Shown: positions 19,379-34,518 of the stretch, in pieces
Position numbering within the stretch: the first letter of the stretch is position 1
Layout: each line of letters begins with the position of its first letter
NCBI GenBank assembly: GCA_027943245.1
Contig: JANDJZ010000200.1
Location: forward strand, 1 to 36,004
Direction of reading: 5' to 3'
DNA from: Acanthamoeba sp. SK_2022b
Lineage: Eukaryota; Discosea; Longamoebia; Acanthamoebidae
DNA: 36,004 bases
Program-made: the position numbers and the translations under genes
The notes under the pieces: generated by a model
Seen by the model: only the letters and a program-made list of their open reading frames with translations
What the model was told of the DNA's origin: nothing
Database searches by the model: none

Positions 19379-20551
19379 ATGTCGCACGCCTCGGCGTCTC
19401 CGGTATCGGCGGGGTGGGTTGTTGCTGTGGCGGCGACCACTCTCGCGTGTGTGGCAGCCGCCTTTTTGCTTCTTCGGCGCCAGCAACAGCGGACCCGCCC
19501 CCTCTCTCGATCTTCTTCCGCTCTCGATGTTACAAACTTGCCGTCCATCTTCGAAGACATGAATCAGATGTGGGGCTTGGACCCACAACGACTGCCCATC
19601 CCGGCCGACCTGCCGCGTCTTGCGCGGCGCATTGCCTTCCGGGCACCGCTCACAAGGACCGGCGCCTATGCGGACCTGGCCACCTATGGCGAGGGAGCAT
19701 CGGCCGTCTTCTACCCCGCCTCGCAACAACAGTCGACGACAGACGATAACGAAGCAGGCGCTCAAGAGCAGGAAGAGCGGAGGGCGCAGAGGGCCCGACG
19801 ACAGCGGCTGGCCGATATCGTGATGTGCAGCGCTAAGTCCGTTCGTCGACACCTGCAGCAGACTGTGAGCGAGAAGCAACCTTTGACCCAAGATGAGGAG
19901 GAGGAGGAGGAGGAGGAGCAGGAGGAAATGCAGCATATGGATCGGGTGGTGGAGCGGCTCGAAGACATGATGGCGAGCTTTGTGGATGAGGAGGGAGCGG
20001 ACGGGCAGTTGACGCTGGCATCCACTTTGTCCGATTCGGGGGCCTACGCCTGCACACCGCTCATGGGCCTCTTCAAGCTCATCCAGCAGCGCGCCATCTA
20101 CGCGCCCGCGTTCCGCATCAAGCTCTTCCTGCGCGAGCTGGGCCTCATGACCAAAGACATGCACGGGCCCAACGCCTGGCGCATCCTCGTTGATTTCGAG
20201 CGTGGCCTCGGACACCAGCCGCAGCAGCGCGACACAAGTGGCGATGAGGATGAGGCAGAAGCGGAAGCGGACGCAGACACGGCCAACACTACTACTACTA
20301 CTACTACTGAAGAGGAGGACGGTGCGGTGGTGGTCACGCACACGCGGCGCGAGAAGTCGTCGGTGGACTTGAGTGAGGATCCCGAGCGCTACTTCGAGGT
20401 CGAGTGGCGCCTCACGTTGGTGGCCGACAGGCGGCTCACGGCGCTTGTTCGTGTGGGGCTGGAGGTGGTCGACTTCGAGCCTCACCCGCGCATGCCTCAC
20501 CCGCTTCGCGCGCACATTCGCGAGGCCCTTGCCCGCGCCTGTGCTCCGTGA
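19379..20551 (+). CDS. membrane-anchored protein of unknown function (single exon)
   Basis: 390 residues, no intron, ATG 19379 to TGA 20549-20551. After a short polar start there is one N-terminal TM helix (WVVAVAATTLACVAAAFLLL) followed by RRQQQR, so the positive-inside rule puts the long C-terminal part in the cytosol. The soluble part has a conserved-looking segment (DMNQMWGLDP, LARRIAFRAP), an acidic run (eight Glu, about 19895-19918), a helical block (LMGLFKLIQQRAIYAPAFRI, KLFLRELGLM), a seven-Thr run and a C-terminal beta-rich segment (YFEVEWRLTLVADRRLTALV). No known family recognised. Codon use is strongly GC3-rich and CpG-rich, like the real neighbours, so it is probably a genuine gene. 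The start is well placed because the CpG-poor island ends just before it. Confidence 0.75.
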   Translation: MSHASASPVSAGWVVAVAATTLACVAAAFLLLRRQQQRTRPLSRSSSALDVTNLPSIFEDMNQMWGLDPQRLPIPADLPRLARRIAFRAPLTRTGAYADLATYGEGASAVFYPASQQQSTTDDNEAGAQEQEERRAQRARRQRLADIVMCSAKSVRRHLQQTVSEKQPLTQDEEEEEEEEQEEMQHMDRVVERLEDMMASFVDEEGADGQLTLASTLSDSGAYACTPLMGLFKLIQQRAIYAPAFRIKLFLRELGLMTKDMHGPNAWRILVDFERGLGHQPQQRDTSGDEDEAEAEADADTANTTTTTTTEEEDGAVVVTHTRREKSSVDLSEDPERYFEVEWRLTLVADRRLTALVRVGLEVVDFEPHPRMPHPLRAHIREALARACAP

Positions 20552-20657
20552 CCACTGCTGTACCACCAAGCCATACCTTTACCCTGCTACTAATCACAGA
20601 GACTGCATGCTGTTTTTCGAATAGAGAGAGAGAGAGAGAGAGAAAGAGAGGAGTGGG
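20552..20657. repeat. (GA)n tract between convergent genes
   Basis: The 106-bp gap between facing stops contains a GA microsatellite at about 20622-20650, which reaches almost to the stop of the F-box gene. Confidence 0.75.
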
Positions 20658-22595
20658 TCACACGAGGACGGTGTCGATGCCCTGTGCCACGAGCTCGTCG
20701 ACCTGGTCGGGCGTGATTTTGTCGCGGCAGCGGTTGAAGTTGAGCAGGTGGAGGCGCGGGCAGCGGGCCTTGATGGCGCGCACGCATGCGTAGGACAACT
20801 GCGCGCAGCCCTGGAAACTGAGGATCTCCAGGACGGGAGACTCGAGCATCTCGACGCCGACCTCGCTGAGGCCCGGCATGCGCTCCAGGTCGAGGGTGGT
20901 GAGGCTGTGGCCGAGGTGGCGCTGGACAAGCGCGAGGCCGTCATCATCGATCTCCTCCTGTGCTTCCAACCGGAGAGTCCGCAGGTTGGTGGCGGTCGTA
21001 GCGATGAAGTGGAGCGACCTGTTGGAGATCAGCGGGCACGCGCGTAGGTCCAACTCGACGAGGAGACCTATGCGCGCCGACTTCGACAGAGTTTCGATGG
21101 CGCTGTCGGTGAGATAGGCCAACCCCTGCAGGTCCAGCACCTCGAGCGGCAGCGCCAGCCCCATGGTCCAGCTCATGAACCCGCTACCTTCGATGCGGGG
21201 GCAAAACTTGAGGCTCAGGCGGGCAAGCCGGGAGAGCGTTATCAAGTGCGGTAGTCCGTGGTCCGTGATGCCCGACGTGGACCGTAGGTTGAGCGAGGTC
21301 AGACCGGTCAAACGCCCGAGCTTGGCCAGACCACTATCTGCACACGTAAAGCAAGTCAGAGGGAGTGAGGCGCCGGTTCATCGCCAGCCATATAAAACAT
21401 GTTGAGCTGCACCAGTGATTCTTCGACAACCGGCCAGGGAGAGCAAGGTGAGGTTGGGCAAGAAGGGCACGAGGCTCTTGACTCTGTGGTCGTCCACGTT
21501 GGGGTTGGCACTGAGGTCGAGGCCTGTGAGATTTAGCACGGGAATGACCCTGAGAAGGGCGGCCGCCGTGAGAAGGAAACAACCGCGGAGCACGAGCTTT
21601 TCGAGTCGCGTGCATCCTGGCGCTTCGGCGAGATTCGTGGCGATGGGTCCTGGCCTGGGCACAGACGACGAAGCCGACGGGTCCGGCGGGGGTTGCGGTA
21701 TGAGATCCTCCAGGCCCACCAGCCGACACAGGCCTTCGTCCAACAGCTTCCTGCACCCCGTCAGGTTGAGCTTGCGTAGATCGGGACATGTACGACCGAT
21801 GAGCGCCAGAGTGGAACTGTTCACGTTCTCGCACGACTTGAGCCTGGGAGTGCGACAGCGTGAGATTCTTCCCAGAAAACCAACCATCCTTGACGCGGCG
21901 CGGGTATGTGGCCAACCGGAGCGTTTGCAGGGCGAGTGCCGGGATGTAGCTGGCGGGCTGGCCGGGGGGATCAGCCGCTAGGAGGCCCAGACGCTTGACG
22001 AGCGGGCTGTTGGTGATCGTGAGGCTTCTGAGTCGCGTGCATTGGGTCAGCAGCTGGTGCATCACCGGCTCTGATCCAACCTTGCATTAACCACCGGTGC
22101 CGAACGGTATCAATTAGCCGTCCACAACACGTGCGTCGCAGGCAAGATAGCTGACGGGGTAGACACCTGCCCACAGGCCAACAGCTCCAGACGAGTCAGG
22201 GAGGCTCTGCACTCACTGGAGCCGCAATGAGTTTGTGCACGCCGGTGCTTGGCCAAAGAAAACGCGTTTCTCCTTTCATTTAAATTTGTGGGGGGGGCGC
22301 ACCTGGAAGTGATGGCCAAGAGGGAGTCGTCGGTCACTCCAGGACAGCGTGCAAGGGTGAGAGCGGAGAGGTGGACAAAGTGGCGCACTACCATAGCCAC
22401 GTGAAAGTCGCTCAGCACCCGACGTCGGGTCCAAAGGGAGAAGTCCAGCTCTGTCACCCCGGCGTGGGCCAGCACGCGCCATCGGTGGCACACTGCAGCA
22501 CACGACTGCGCCTCCTTCAAGGAGCGCTGGGGGCCTACCCCAGCAAGTAGGTGCTCGAAAATGCACTGCCATACCTCGGGTGGCAACTCCTCCAT
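20658..22595 (-). CDS. F-box / leucine-rich-repeat protein (AMN1/FBXL type)
   Basis: Likely substrate receptor of an SCF ubiquitin ligase. Exon 1 (about 22303-22595) starts MEELPPEVWQCIFEHLL, a clear F-box with CAAVCHRWRVLA, and is followed by the first LRRs (LSALTLARCPGVTDDSLLAI). Later exons give LRRs of the cysteine-containing type: LRSLTITNSPLV, LRKLNLTGCRKLLDEGL, LEKLVLRGCFLL, LTGLDLSANPNVDD, LTLLSLAGCRRITG, LTSLNLRSTSGITDHGL, LARLSLKFCPRIEG, LEVLDLQGLAYLTD, LVELDLRACPLISN, LTTLDLERMPGLSEVG, LEILSFQGCAQLS and LHLLNFNRCRDKIT. The last ends in a short ALVAQGIDTVLV-like tail and TGA at 20658. At least five exons. The repeats bind the substrate; the target cannot be guessed. Confidence 0.9.
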
Positions 22596-22886
22596 ATTGT
22601 CGTTTTGCAGCGCGCTTGTTTTTTTGGCCCGTTTATGAACTCAAACCCAAACCACGGTCTCTGATTCATCTCATAACCTCTTTGGTGCTCCTTTGCCAGC
22701 GCACCCTTGGAATTGAACCTATTACAAAGTATCACCGGCGGGCATACCCACCGAAACACCGGCGGCGTTGCTTGCTTGTCAATAGATCCATGGTCCCACA
22801 CCGCGGAGCGCCACCGATGCAGGCGAGCCAAGGCTCAGTTGGAGCGGGGGGGGTGGTTGGTCGTTCAGTCGCCGGTAGGTCGTCCA

Positions 22887-25800
22887 TCAAGCGTTTTCTT
22901 CCAGGATACGCACGGGCGCAGAAACACTAACAACGTGTGGCTGCGGAGATCGTTCTTTGTCATGCGCCAGCTGCAAACCAAACATGATCATGCCCTGTTC
23001 ATATGCGATATGGAGAATCAAGTACTCACCAGGTTACTACTACTCACACTCCAAAAGCTGTGCTCACCTGGACGCAAACCCGACGAGAGACAAGACTTGA
23101 ATGGTCGGGATAGGAGGGTGCCAGCGTACACTATTTCGTCGATAAGAAGCGAGGGTGAGCAACGGCTCCTTATCGAATGTTCCTGTGGCTTGGTTGATGC
23201 CCACCATACGGCATCGGCTGCAAAGACCCAGCGCCTGGGGTGCCAACCACGAGCGTCAGTACCGGACGTAGCGCTTCGCTGCAGCCGTATTGGGGGGGGG
23301 AGGGCAGCGTACATTGAAGATCTGGTCCCCAATCATGATGCTGACGAAGGCGTCCTCGGCGTAAGGCGGAAGGGACGGCGTGCGCCCAAGGACGATGTTG
23401 GGGCGGAAGCGGGTGGCTTCCATTCGCAGCGGGCTGGCCTTGGCCCGCATCCGCAGGTTGAGGTCGTCCACCGAGTTCTCCGACACCAGCAGGAACTGCC
23501 CTTCGTTGGCAAATGCGATCTCTCGGGTTGGCCCCTCCTGCGCGGACGTCTCATCAGCCAACCCGAGCATAAAAAGTATGCTGTTGGCTAAGCTCACCTC
23601 TTCTTCCTCGTTCGATTCGCCCCGGTTCCTGCCGGCCTTGCGCAGCTTACTCGGCGACTTGCGCACCAAGGTGCACCTGACTCCCAAAAACGAATGCAGC
23701 CTGCGGCGTGGCGGAGACACAAAGCGCTTAGGCAAATCGATCCCAAGGCAGGGATAAGCCCCCGGAAAAAGGACGACGTACCACTCTTTCACCTCCTCGT
23801 CGCTATACAGTCGGCCGGCGCCGGCATCCCCGCACACGTTCAGCGCGACTTCCTCTTCGGGGAAGTAGGAAAGGTCGAGCGAGAGCCGTTCCATCCCTGC
23901 AACGCGGCCACAAAGAGACGATGAAGCGAGCAGGCAGGCAGGATCGGCCTCGGGCGCGGACTTTTCGCGCGCGGGGGAGGAGAGGGGAGGGGATAGCACA
24001 TACCTGGCGCATCCACGTACAACCTGCCCTGCTCTGTGTCCACGGTCGGTTGGATCTGACACAGCTTGCTCACCTGGGAGGGAGATGCTCATGTTGGACA
24101 AGGGCCCGCAGCAGCGGAGTAGTAGTGGCAAAACAGGAGGCCCGCACCTTCTTTTGGTTGATGCCAGACCCCGTCTCATCAACAATCATCCATTCCCGAT
24201 CATAGGCAAAGCCATGATCTCCTATCTCCCAATCGCCGGTCACCTCAAAACCCTTGCACGACTTGATCGGATAGACTGTTTCCGCCACAACACACGGCGT
24301 GCGCGCCGCAAATGGTTATTCGCCCCATGAACCAGACCACACCCAGGCAAGGCACCCACTCACCAAAAAGGCCTGCAAGGTGGAGCTCGAGCTTCTTGTG
24401 TGCTTCTGAACTCAGGGAGCCGACGGAGGCCAAGACAGGGGCGTCTGTCTCGACGAAATACTGTCGAAGGAAAGCGAGCAATGCCTGTCCGAGGAACAGC
24501 ACAAAAAATCGAAGAAATGGATGGGGTGAATGCGCGCAGGTGTAAGGAAGGATGCAGCAGTATTCTACACGTGGAGGCGTACGTCGATGTCCTCCCAAGT
24601 GGTCATGTAGCCGATCGAGACTCGAACAGCCCCGGTGGGCTTACCGTTCATGATGTCACGGCTGTCCCAACAAACATGACCAGCCTATAGCAAGCGCGAG
24701 TCACAACGAAGCCGGATCAGCCACGCCTGCCAAGTCCAATGCCGGATCGGCACCGCGTACCTCGAGGTTTTGCTTAACCTCGGCAGCGGTGAGGGCCAGG
24801 TAGTAGTGACAGGCGCCTGGATTGCAGAAGCAGCCCGTGCGTATGTGTATGTTTTCCATCCCGGCCAGCTGTTCCACTTCCTTGTAGCCCACCCACTCTC
24901 CCGATGCCTTGCGCAAATTGAACGCCACTATCGAACCCTACATTGGTGTTGTTGTGGTGAGGAGGTAACACCAAAGTACATCAGACCGGTCATTCATCAT
25001 GAGGAGTGGGCTTACTTACCTGCTGGGCCGGGTCCTTGAGGTGATGCCGGCCGTAGACCACGGCGACAGGCGTCTCATTGTAGTGTCGAAGCTCGGTCAG
25101 CTGCGCGTAGAGGTACTGAGCCAGAGAAAATGTGTGCCGCTGGATGTTGGCCATTCCTCCGGGCGCGGGCCCCTGCAGAAGGGTCTCGAAGCCAAACTGG
25201 AGTGCTGCGATGCTGGTGAAGGGCACCGTGCCGTCTTCGAACCGCTCAGAGGGCAATTTTCTGAGCACGTGGTACCTGGGATGGCACACGGCCGGGTGTG
25301 AGCACGCGCTCACCGGTTGAGACGAGGGTAGGGCTCATTGGTCACACAAATACCTCTCAGAGCTAAGCGATGCCTCGACAGTTCCGCCTCCGAAGAAAGT
25401 TTTCTTCAACAGGGCTGCGCTGTCTGTGGATTGTGGATAGGACGTGAGTCTCGAGACTTTAAAGCGAGAGGAAGGAAGGCGACGCACCATTACGCACTAT
25501 GAGGGCACCAATGCCGGTCGGATAGCCGAAGATCTTGTAGAAGGAGGTCACCACGAAGTCGGCAGGGTGCTGGGTAAGATCGATGGGCGTATTTGCAGCA
25601 AGCGCTGCCGCATCGACCAACACCAGCCACCGCCTACACGTGATTTCGACAAGTGTGTGTGTGTGTGTGTACTGTCGTGAGTTGGGTCGGGGAACTGAGG
25701 ACGGGGGAATCCGCACGCACGTTTTGTCTCGTTTGTTGTGATAGCGCTGGACCCAGTCCAGTGTGTACTTGACCCCCGAAAAATTGCACTCGCCGGGAAA

Positions 25801-26779
25801 GGCGAACAAGCTGTAGCCGCGGTGCGCGGTGCTACCATCGATGCTTGTGGTGTCATCCTGTTTGCGCCACCGCTCCTCCTCCTCCTCCATCTCGACGACC
25901 TTGAACGTAGCGCCCTGTTCCAGAGCATACCTGCCATCGTGTCGTGTATGTTTGCCCACACGTTGGTGAGTGTCACTGCCACCGCACAAGCGCCTTCATC
26001 GCATACGTACTCGCGAATGCCCACCACCGAGTTGTGAGACTTGAGAGCGTAGCGAAACTCGCTCTCCGAAGTCCAAGGGAAGCACTCGCCCACCTGACGT
26101 ATCATCGAGTGCCAAGTGGCTTGCGTCAGTGGTGGCGTATGCTTGGTTGTGTGTGGCCACGCACGTGAGGGAGGGGATACCAGCTTCAGTCCAGCAGTGG
26201 CACCACTGGTGAACACGACCGAGTAGTCCTTGGCCGAAGCGTTGAAGAACTTGAGTATTTGTTCCCGCACCGTAGCCACCATCTTGGTGGCGCTAGCGCT
26301 GCTCGGGCTCTGACTATCTGCACCATTCGCATTCATTCATACATACATACATACATAGGCGGATAGAACACATCAGGTGGGGCGACAGCCATGACAGCCA
26401 TGAGGGGAAGGACGTGAAAGCAGTGTAGCTCAAGCGTACGGGGGTTGCCATAGAGTGTCTGTGAGAGGTGCTCCGTTACTGCCTGCAGCTGACACTCTGA
26501 ATAGAGCGTGCTCCCGGCATGGTCAAGATAAACCGACCCTACAGTGTGTTCCCAAAAATACATGACACACCCCCGCGTCATGCATGAGCGGGAGGGGGTG
26601 GGACGGGATAGCGTAGGATGGAGAGGGGGGGGGGCACCGCGAAGGCGCGAGAAGTGGGTCGCCCGTAGGCGATCGATGCGGCCACCGTAGCCATAGTCGC
26701 CCTGGTGCAGCGCCAAAAACTCGGCTTTCCGCATCAGCTGTGGGTCCTCCGCCGCTGCTCTGCGCACCACGCTCAGCAT
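22887..26779 (-). CDS. MOCOS: molybdenum cofactor sulfurase (full length, about 14 exons)
   Basis: Two-part enzyme that sulfurates Moco for xanthine dehydrogenase and aldehyde oxidase. The N-terminal class V aminotransferase-like half starts at 26779 ([20 protein letters not shown]) with [64 protein letters not shown] (PLP lysine) and [10 protein letters not shown]. The catalytic persulfide Cys block [11 protein letters not shown] is at about 24815-24850, then a link [20 protein letters not shown]. The C-terminal half is a MOSC domain: [57 protein letters not shown] last small exon, [17 protein letters not shown], ends VRILEENA and TGA at 22887. Its end matches the NFGMYL...VGSQV tail of animal MOCOS, so the gene is complete. 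Introns contain GT and CATA repeats. Confidence 0.93.
25652..25670. repeat. (GT)n tract in a MOCOS intron
   Basis: About nine GT units between the exon with [10 protein letters not shown] and the exon with [13 protein letters not shown]. Confidence 0.8.
26333..26357. repeat. (CATA)n tetranucleotide repeat in a MOCOS intron
   Basis: Five to six CATA units preceded by CATT units, on the 5' side (minus strand) of the exon beginning near [12 protein letters not shown]. Confidence 0.8.
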
Positions 26780-26968
26780 CGTGCTGCCTGGCCCTTCACT
26801 TGCGTTTGAATTTTTTGGTTTGGTTTTTGTTTTTTAGTTTTCTGGGGATTTTTATTTGCATTTTTGGTGTTGCACAGAAAGGTGGAGGGGCCAACCCGCC
26901 ACAAGGCAGACACTAATTACACGCACGTCTCTCTGCTACCGCACTCGCCGGAGCTCTCTCGAGAGCTC
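26780..26968. promoter_or_regulatory. spacer: MOCOS promoter and kinesin-8 3' end
   Basis: 189 bp between two genes on the minus strand. T-rich on the plus strand at 26807-26870 (A-rich on the transcribed sense strand). No defined element recognised. Confidence 0.35.
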
Positions 26969-30843
<3,875 letters not shown>

Positions 30844-31211
30844 GTTCTGTTCTCTCTCTCTCTCTCTCTCTTTTAATGTCTATGTGTACCACGCCTTCTT
30901 ATCATATACATCAATCACCGGTCCCTCACTCGCTTGCCTTCAAGAGGAATCCTTTCTAATAGACTACTCACGCCGTGCGGGAAGAGGTAGCCACCAGCAC
31001 CGCCACGCCCAACGAACAACTTGTTTACCCGCCAAAAAAACGCTCGTTAGCGTTTCGCGCTTATCCGTTTTGGCGGGAAGGTGGTTCGCTAACGGACAAG
31101 CTGTTTGTGACACGGCGCAACGTTGCAGGGAACACCGTGTTGGGGTTTATTTGATTTATTTCTCGCCGCAAGTGAGTCTCCCAATCGGGAAAGCGGGGGA
31201 CCACCTCTCGC
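30844..31211 (-). promoter_or_regulatory. kinesin-8 upstream region
   Basis: 368 bp between the kinesin-8 start and the transaldolase stop, both on the minus strand. A TC/GA tract (about 30849-30872) lies directly before the ATG. The part farther upstream is GC-rich and contains the E2F-like cluster listed separately. No gene seen. Confidence 0.5.
31028..31095 (-). promoter_or_regulatory. cluster of E2F-like and Myb-like sites upstream of kinesin-8
   Basis: Within 68 bp: CCCGCCAAAA (31028-31037), TTTCGCGC (31053-31060) and TTTTGGCGGGAA (31068-31079). The outer two form a perfect 10-bp inverted repeat, and each matches the TTTSSCGC consensus. An 8-bp inverted pair CGTTAGCG / CGCTAACG (31045-31052, 31087-31094) contains AACG(G), the core of Myb sites. 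Position is about 185-250 bp upstream of the kinesin ATG. Confidence 0.55.
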
Positions 31212-32543
31212 TTAGGCGGAGAGTCTCTTCTTGATGTCGTTCTCAAGCTTGACGATGTCGGCCACGAACTTGCGGATGCCCTCGGCGAGCTTGAAATCAG
31301 CCATCTCGTTTTCGTTGAGAAGGAAACGGAAACGCTTTTCGTCGAGGTCGAGCTCCTCTAGGTCGGCGTTGGCCGCTGCCTCCGGGTTGAGCTTGCGCGG
31401 CACATCGGCATCGGTCGCCTGCAGCTCACCGAGCAGCTGAGGCGAAATCGTGAGCAGATCGCAGCCGGCCAGCTCGATCACCTGCTCCTTAGTCCTGAAG
31501 CTGGCGCCCATAACTTGAGTCTTGAAGCCAAACTTGCGCATGTAGTTGTAGATGTTGGTCACCGAGAGGACACCTTGTTTCGGAGACCACAGAGGGTGAG
31601 CCAAAAAAAGAAAGAAAAAAAGAAAGAAAAAAAGAAAGAAAAAAAAGCGTGACTGTCGGCGAGAAGCAAGCGAGACTGACCTGGGTCCTCGGAGGGAGGG
31701 TACGACGACTTGCCCTCCTTCTGCTTGTAAAAGTCCGTAATGCGGCCAGCAAAGGGTGAGATGAGCGTCACTCTGCAGAGAGGTGGAAGCGTTTGTCAGG
31801 CACCCGTTATACCGGGGAGGAGGAGGAGGAGAAGAAGGAATAACGACGATAGAATCCAAGAAGAGGAGCGGAGGCCAAGGACGAACCCGTTCTTGCCGGC
31901 GAGAGCCGCCTGCTCAACGCAGAACAGCAGGGTCATGTTGACATGCAAACCCTCGGCCTCCAACTGCTTGGCAGCCTGAAGACCCTCCCAAGTCGAGGCG
32001 ATCTTGAGCAAAACGCGGTCGCTGGCGATGCCAGCTTCCTTGTAGAGGGCAATGAGCTCCTTGCCCTTAGCCACGTTGGCCTCGGTATCAAAGGACAGCC
32101 TAGCATCAATCTCAGTAGAGACGCGGCCGGGCACGATCTTCAGGATCTCAACGCCGAAGTTCACGAACAGCTTGTCCATGGCCTTTTCGGTCTGTTCGGC
32201 CAGCGTGGAACCCTTGCTCTTGCCGTACTATTATTTGGGGTTTTTTCACAACAAATAAATAAATAAATAAATAGAACATATTAGAATATACACGCGACCG
32301 CACAAAACATACAGCAAGGGAAGACTCCAACCAAAACAAAGTGCGCCGCATAAGAAATGATGATCTCAGTACCTTGATCGCATCTTCAACGAGGTGCTGG
32401 TACTGAGGCAACTGTGATGCGGCCAACATAAGGGACGGATTGGTGGTGGCATCCTGGGGCTTGTACTTTTCAATGGAACCGAAATCGCCAGTGTCGGCTA
32501 CCACTACGGTGTGATGCTTCAGCTTATCGAGAGCGGTGGCCAT
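31212..32543 (-). CDS. TAL: transaldolase (multi-exon)
   Basis: Pentose-phosphate enzyme that moves a dihydroxyacetone unit between sugar phosphates. The start at 32543 reads [20 protein letters not shown], then [20 protein letters not shown]. The second exon (about 31888-32225) carries [37 protein letters not shown] and the Schiff-base lysine in [18 protein letters not shown], followed by [17 protein letters not shown]. Further exons have [14 protein letters not shown], then [20 protein letters not shown] and [14 protein letters not shown]. It ends NDIKKRLSA and TAA at 31212. Order and length match class I transaldolases of animals and yeast. Introns hold GAAA-type and AAAT repeats. Confidence 0.95.
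31602..31646. repeat. A/G-rich (A7GAAAG)n repeat in a transaldolase intron
   Basis: Three to four units of a poly-A/AAAG motif on the plus strand. On the transcribed strand it forms a T/C-rich tract upstream of the acceptor for the exon beginning VLSVTN. Confidence 0.8.
32250..32273. repeat. (AAAT)n repeat in transaldolase intron 1
   Basis: Five AAAT units in an AT-rich intron. Confidence 0.8.
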
Positions 32544-33271
32544 GTTGATCGTAGTAGGGGTAGTTGCGTCAATGCAGGGTTAACAGGGCGCGCTGCCTTG
32601 TGCTGTTTCTGGCAGAAACACCGACATAACATTCTATTCCTGCCATTTTTTCCGTCCGTGCAAGTATTCGAAAAACGCAAAGAACGTGTGCGGTGATTAA
32701 TTTCCACAAATCTGAGAAAATATGTCGTGCTGCACATTCTTCACATAGGTTCGGAATTGTCGTTGTGGCTGATCCGTCCAGAAAACTTCATGGTATCTGC
32801 CAAGCCATATTTCCTTTTGGCGACGGCCTCAAGACAACGGCACAGAAATTCGCGCCTTGTTTCAGCCAACCTGAGCGGATCTGCCCCAAGAAAAGGAAAT
32901 GTTTCATCTTCCACTACCTTTCTACCCTGCGAGATTTCGGATCAGCCAATGCCCACCCAAAGCAGGGCTTTGATTACATCAACTTTCCGCATCGGGTCAA
33001 TCGTGCAGAAGGTGGGCACAAAACAAGGTCCCCCACGTGAGGTTTCGTTACTGCCCTCTGGCCGGCCGGGAAGAGGGCGAAACCAGCGTGGGCAGAGGGA
33101 CCACATGTGCCGGCCCCCAGGCTCAAACAACGTCTTACCTACCCCCAGCTTCGTCTCCAAAGAGCGAGCGTGTGAAGCCCGTTTTCCCTCGCTATCAACT
33201 TCCTACTCGGGCAGGGTCTTCTTTTGCGCTGTGCGGGCCCGCCGCCTGTCTGTTCTTCTCTGCAGCTCCAG
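32544..33271. promoter_or_regulatory. long divergent intergenic region, transaldolase / double-BTB gene
   Basis: 728 bp between outward-facing starts, less GC-rich than the genes. Several open frames exist on both strands (for example 32727-33275, +) but show no known family and no GC3-rich codon use. A GTAGGTAAG-like donor on the minus strand near 33136 might belong to an unrecognised short gene or a 5'-UTR exon. I can support no gene here. Confidence 0.4.
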
Positions 33272-34035
33272 ATGAGCCAGCACAGGAGCCGCCCTTCTCC
33301 CCCTTTCTCCTCCGGCGGTTCTGCTCCTACGACTGTCACAAGGGCTGAACAGCCTCCGCTGGTCGTGGGCCGCCACGCGACCGAACAACCACAACTACGA
33401 CGACCTAACCACGGTGAAAACTTCTATGGTGAAAACTTCTCTGGTCTGGAAAGGTTCGTGCTCCCTCTCTGCCGAACTTTTTTTTTTTAAGAGCGGTGTG
33501 CTGCTATTGCAAGATCTTCATCCCAGAGCTCCTTTCCAATGGACTGGAGGCACTTTCGAATTCGTTGGCTCTCTCTTTGAGGTCGCAGTTGATGAGCTTG
33601 ATATATCTTTCTCCCGTGTTCGTTTCGGATCTGAATCTACAACCAAAATTTTCTACATCCCCGCGGCCGGCTTTCGCGAATGGCCGCGGCCACCTTCCCG
33701 CGCCAAGATCTCTTTCTTAACACTCCAGTCTTCTCTGTTTTCATAATCTCTGTTCTGCAGAGGACTTGCCAATTACGAGAAGCAATGGCCTCAAGAACAC
33801 GCAGCCGAGCAAGCTCTTCGCGCCTTTGCCGTCGGCATTAAACGAACAGAGCAGGAGGAGCTGTTCGGAAATGGGATCCGCCATCCACTTCAACTGCCGC
33901 CGTTATCCTCTCTCCCCTTATGTGGTGCTCCTCTTGGCGGTGGCGGCGCCAGCAGTGACACCCACATCTTGGCCCCATTGCGCGCTTCCAAAGGTACTTT
34001 GCCCGCACTCGACTGACTGCCGACCACTCTTACCT

Positions 34036-34108
<73 letters not shown>

Positions 34109-34486
34109 ACACACGTGCACAGCTCGGTGTCATTGCGGTGCGCTCACGCTGACTGCGTCTGGTGTTGGGTGACCGCAGGCACGTCCTCGAGCCTGCTCAA
34201 GGCCATCGGCGCCGCACTGGACAGCCCCGACTTTGCCGACGTGACCTTCCTCCTTGAGGACCGCTACACCGTCCGGTAGCGTCACCCTCCCCCTCGCAAC
34301 ACCACACCCTCGTTTTTATTATTCAAATAATAATTGATGGATTATCATTTATCTTTTTTCTCTGCTTATTGTGCTCAGGGCGCACCAGGCCATCCTCACC
34401 GCGCGATCGCAGCACTTCCGCGACCTGTTCGCTCAGCGCAAGGCCAAACAGCAGCGCAGGTTCGTCGGCACTTGTATTTGTTTTGG

Positions 34487-34518
<32 letters not shown>

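Noticed and set aside
19833..20343. Long minus-strand open frames (Ser- and Pro-rich)
   Set aside because: They are antisense shadows of the 19379-20551 gene, produced by its GC-rich codons and Glu/Thr runs.
32727..33275. Plus-strand open frame of 182 codons between transaldolase and the BTB gene
   Set aside because: No recognisable domain, no GC3-rich codon bias as in real exons here, and it overlaps other equally open frames. Left as intergenic.
33460..33720. Possible extra BTB exon after the T-run acceptor at about 33491
   Set aside because: The phase would fit, but the translation ends in a stop before the next donor and has no conserved features; direct joining of 33451 to 33761 is simpler.
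34037..34107. CA-repeat frames predicting poly-(Thr-His) or poly-(Val-Cys) proteins
   Set aside because: They are translations of microsatellites within introns, bounded by clear GT and AG sites and BTB exons.
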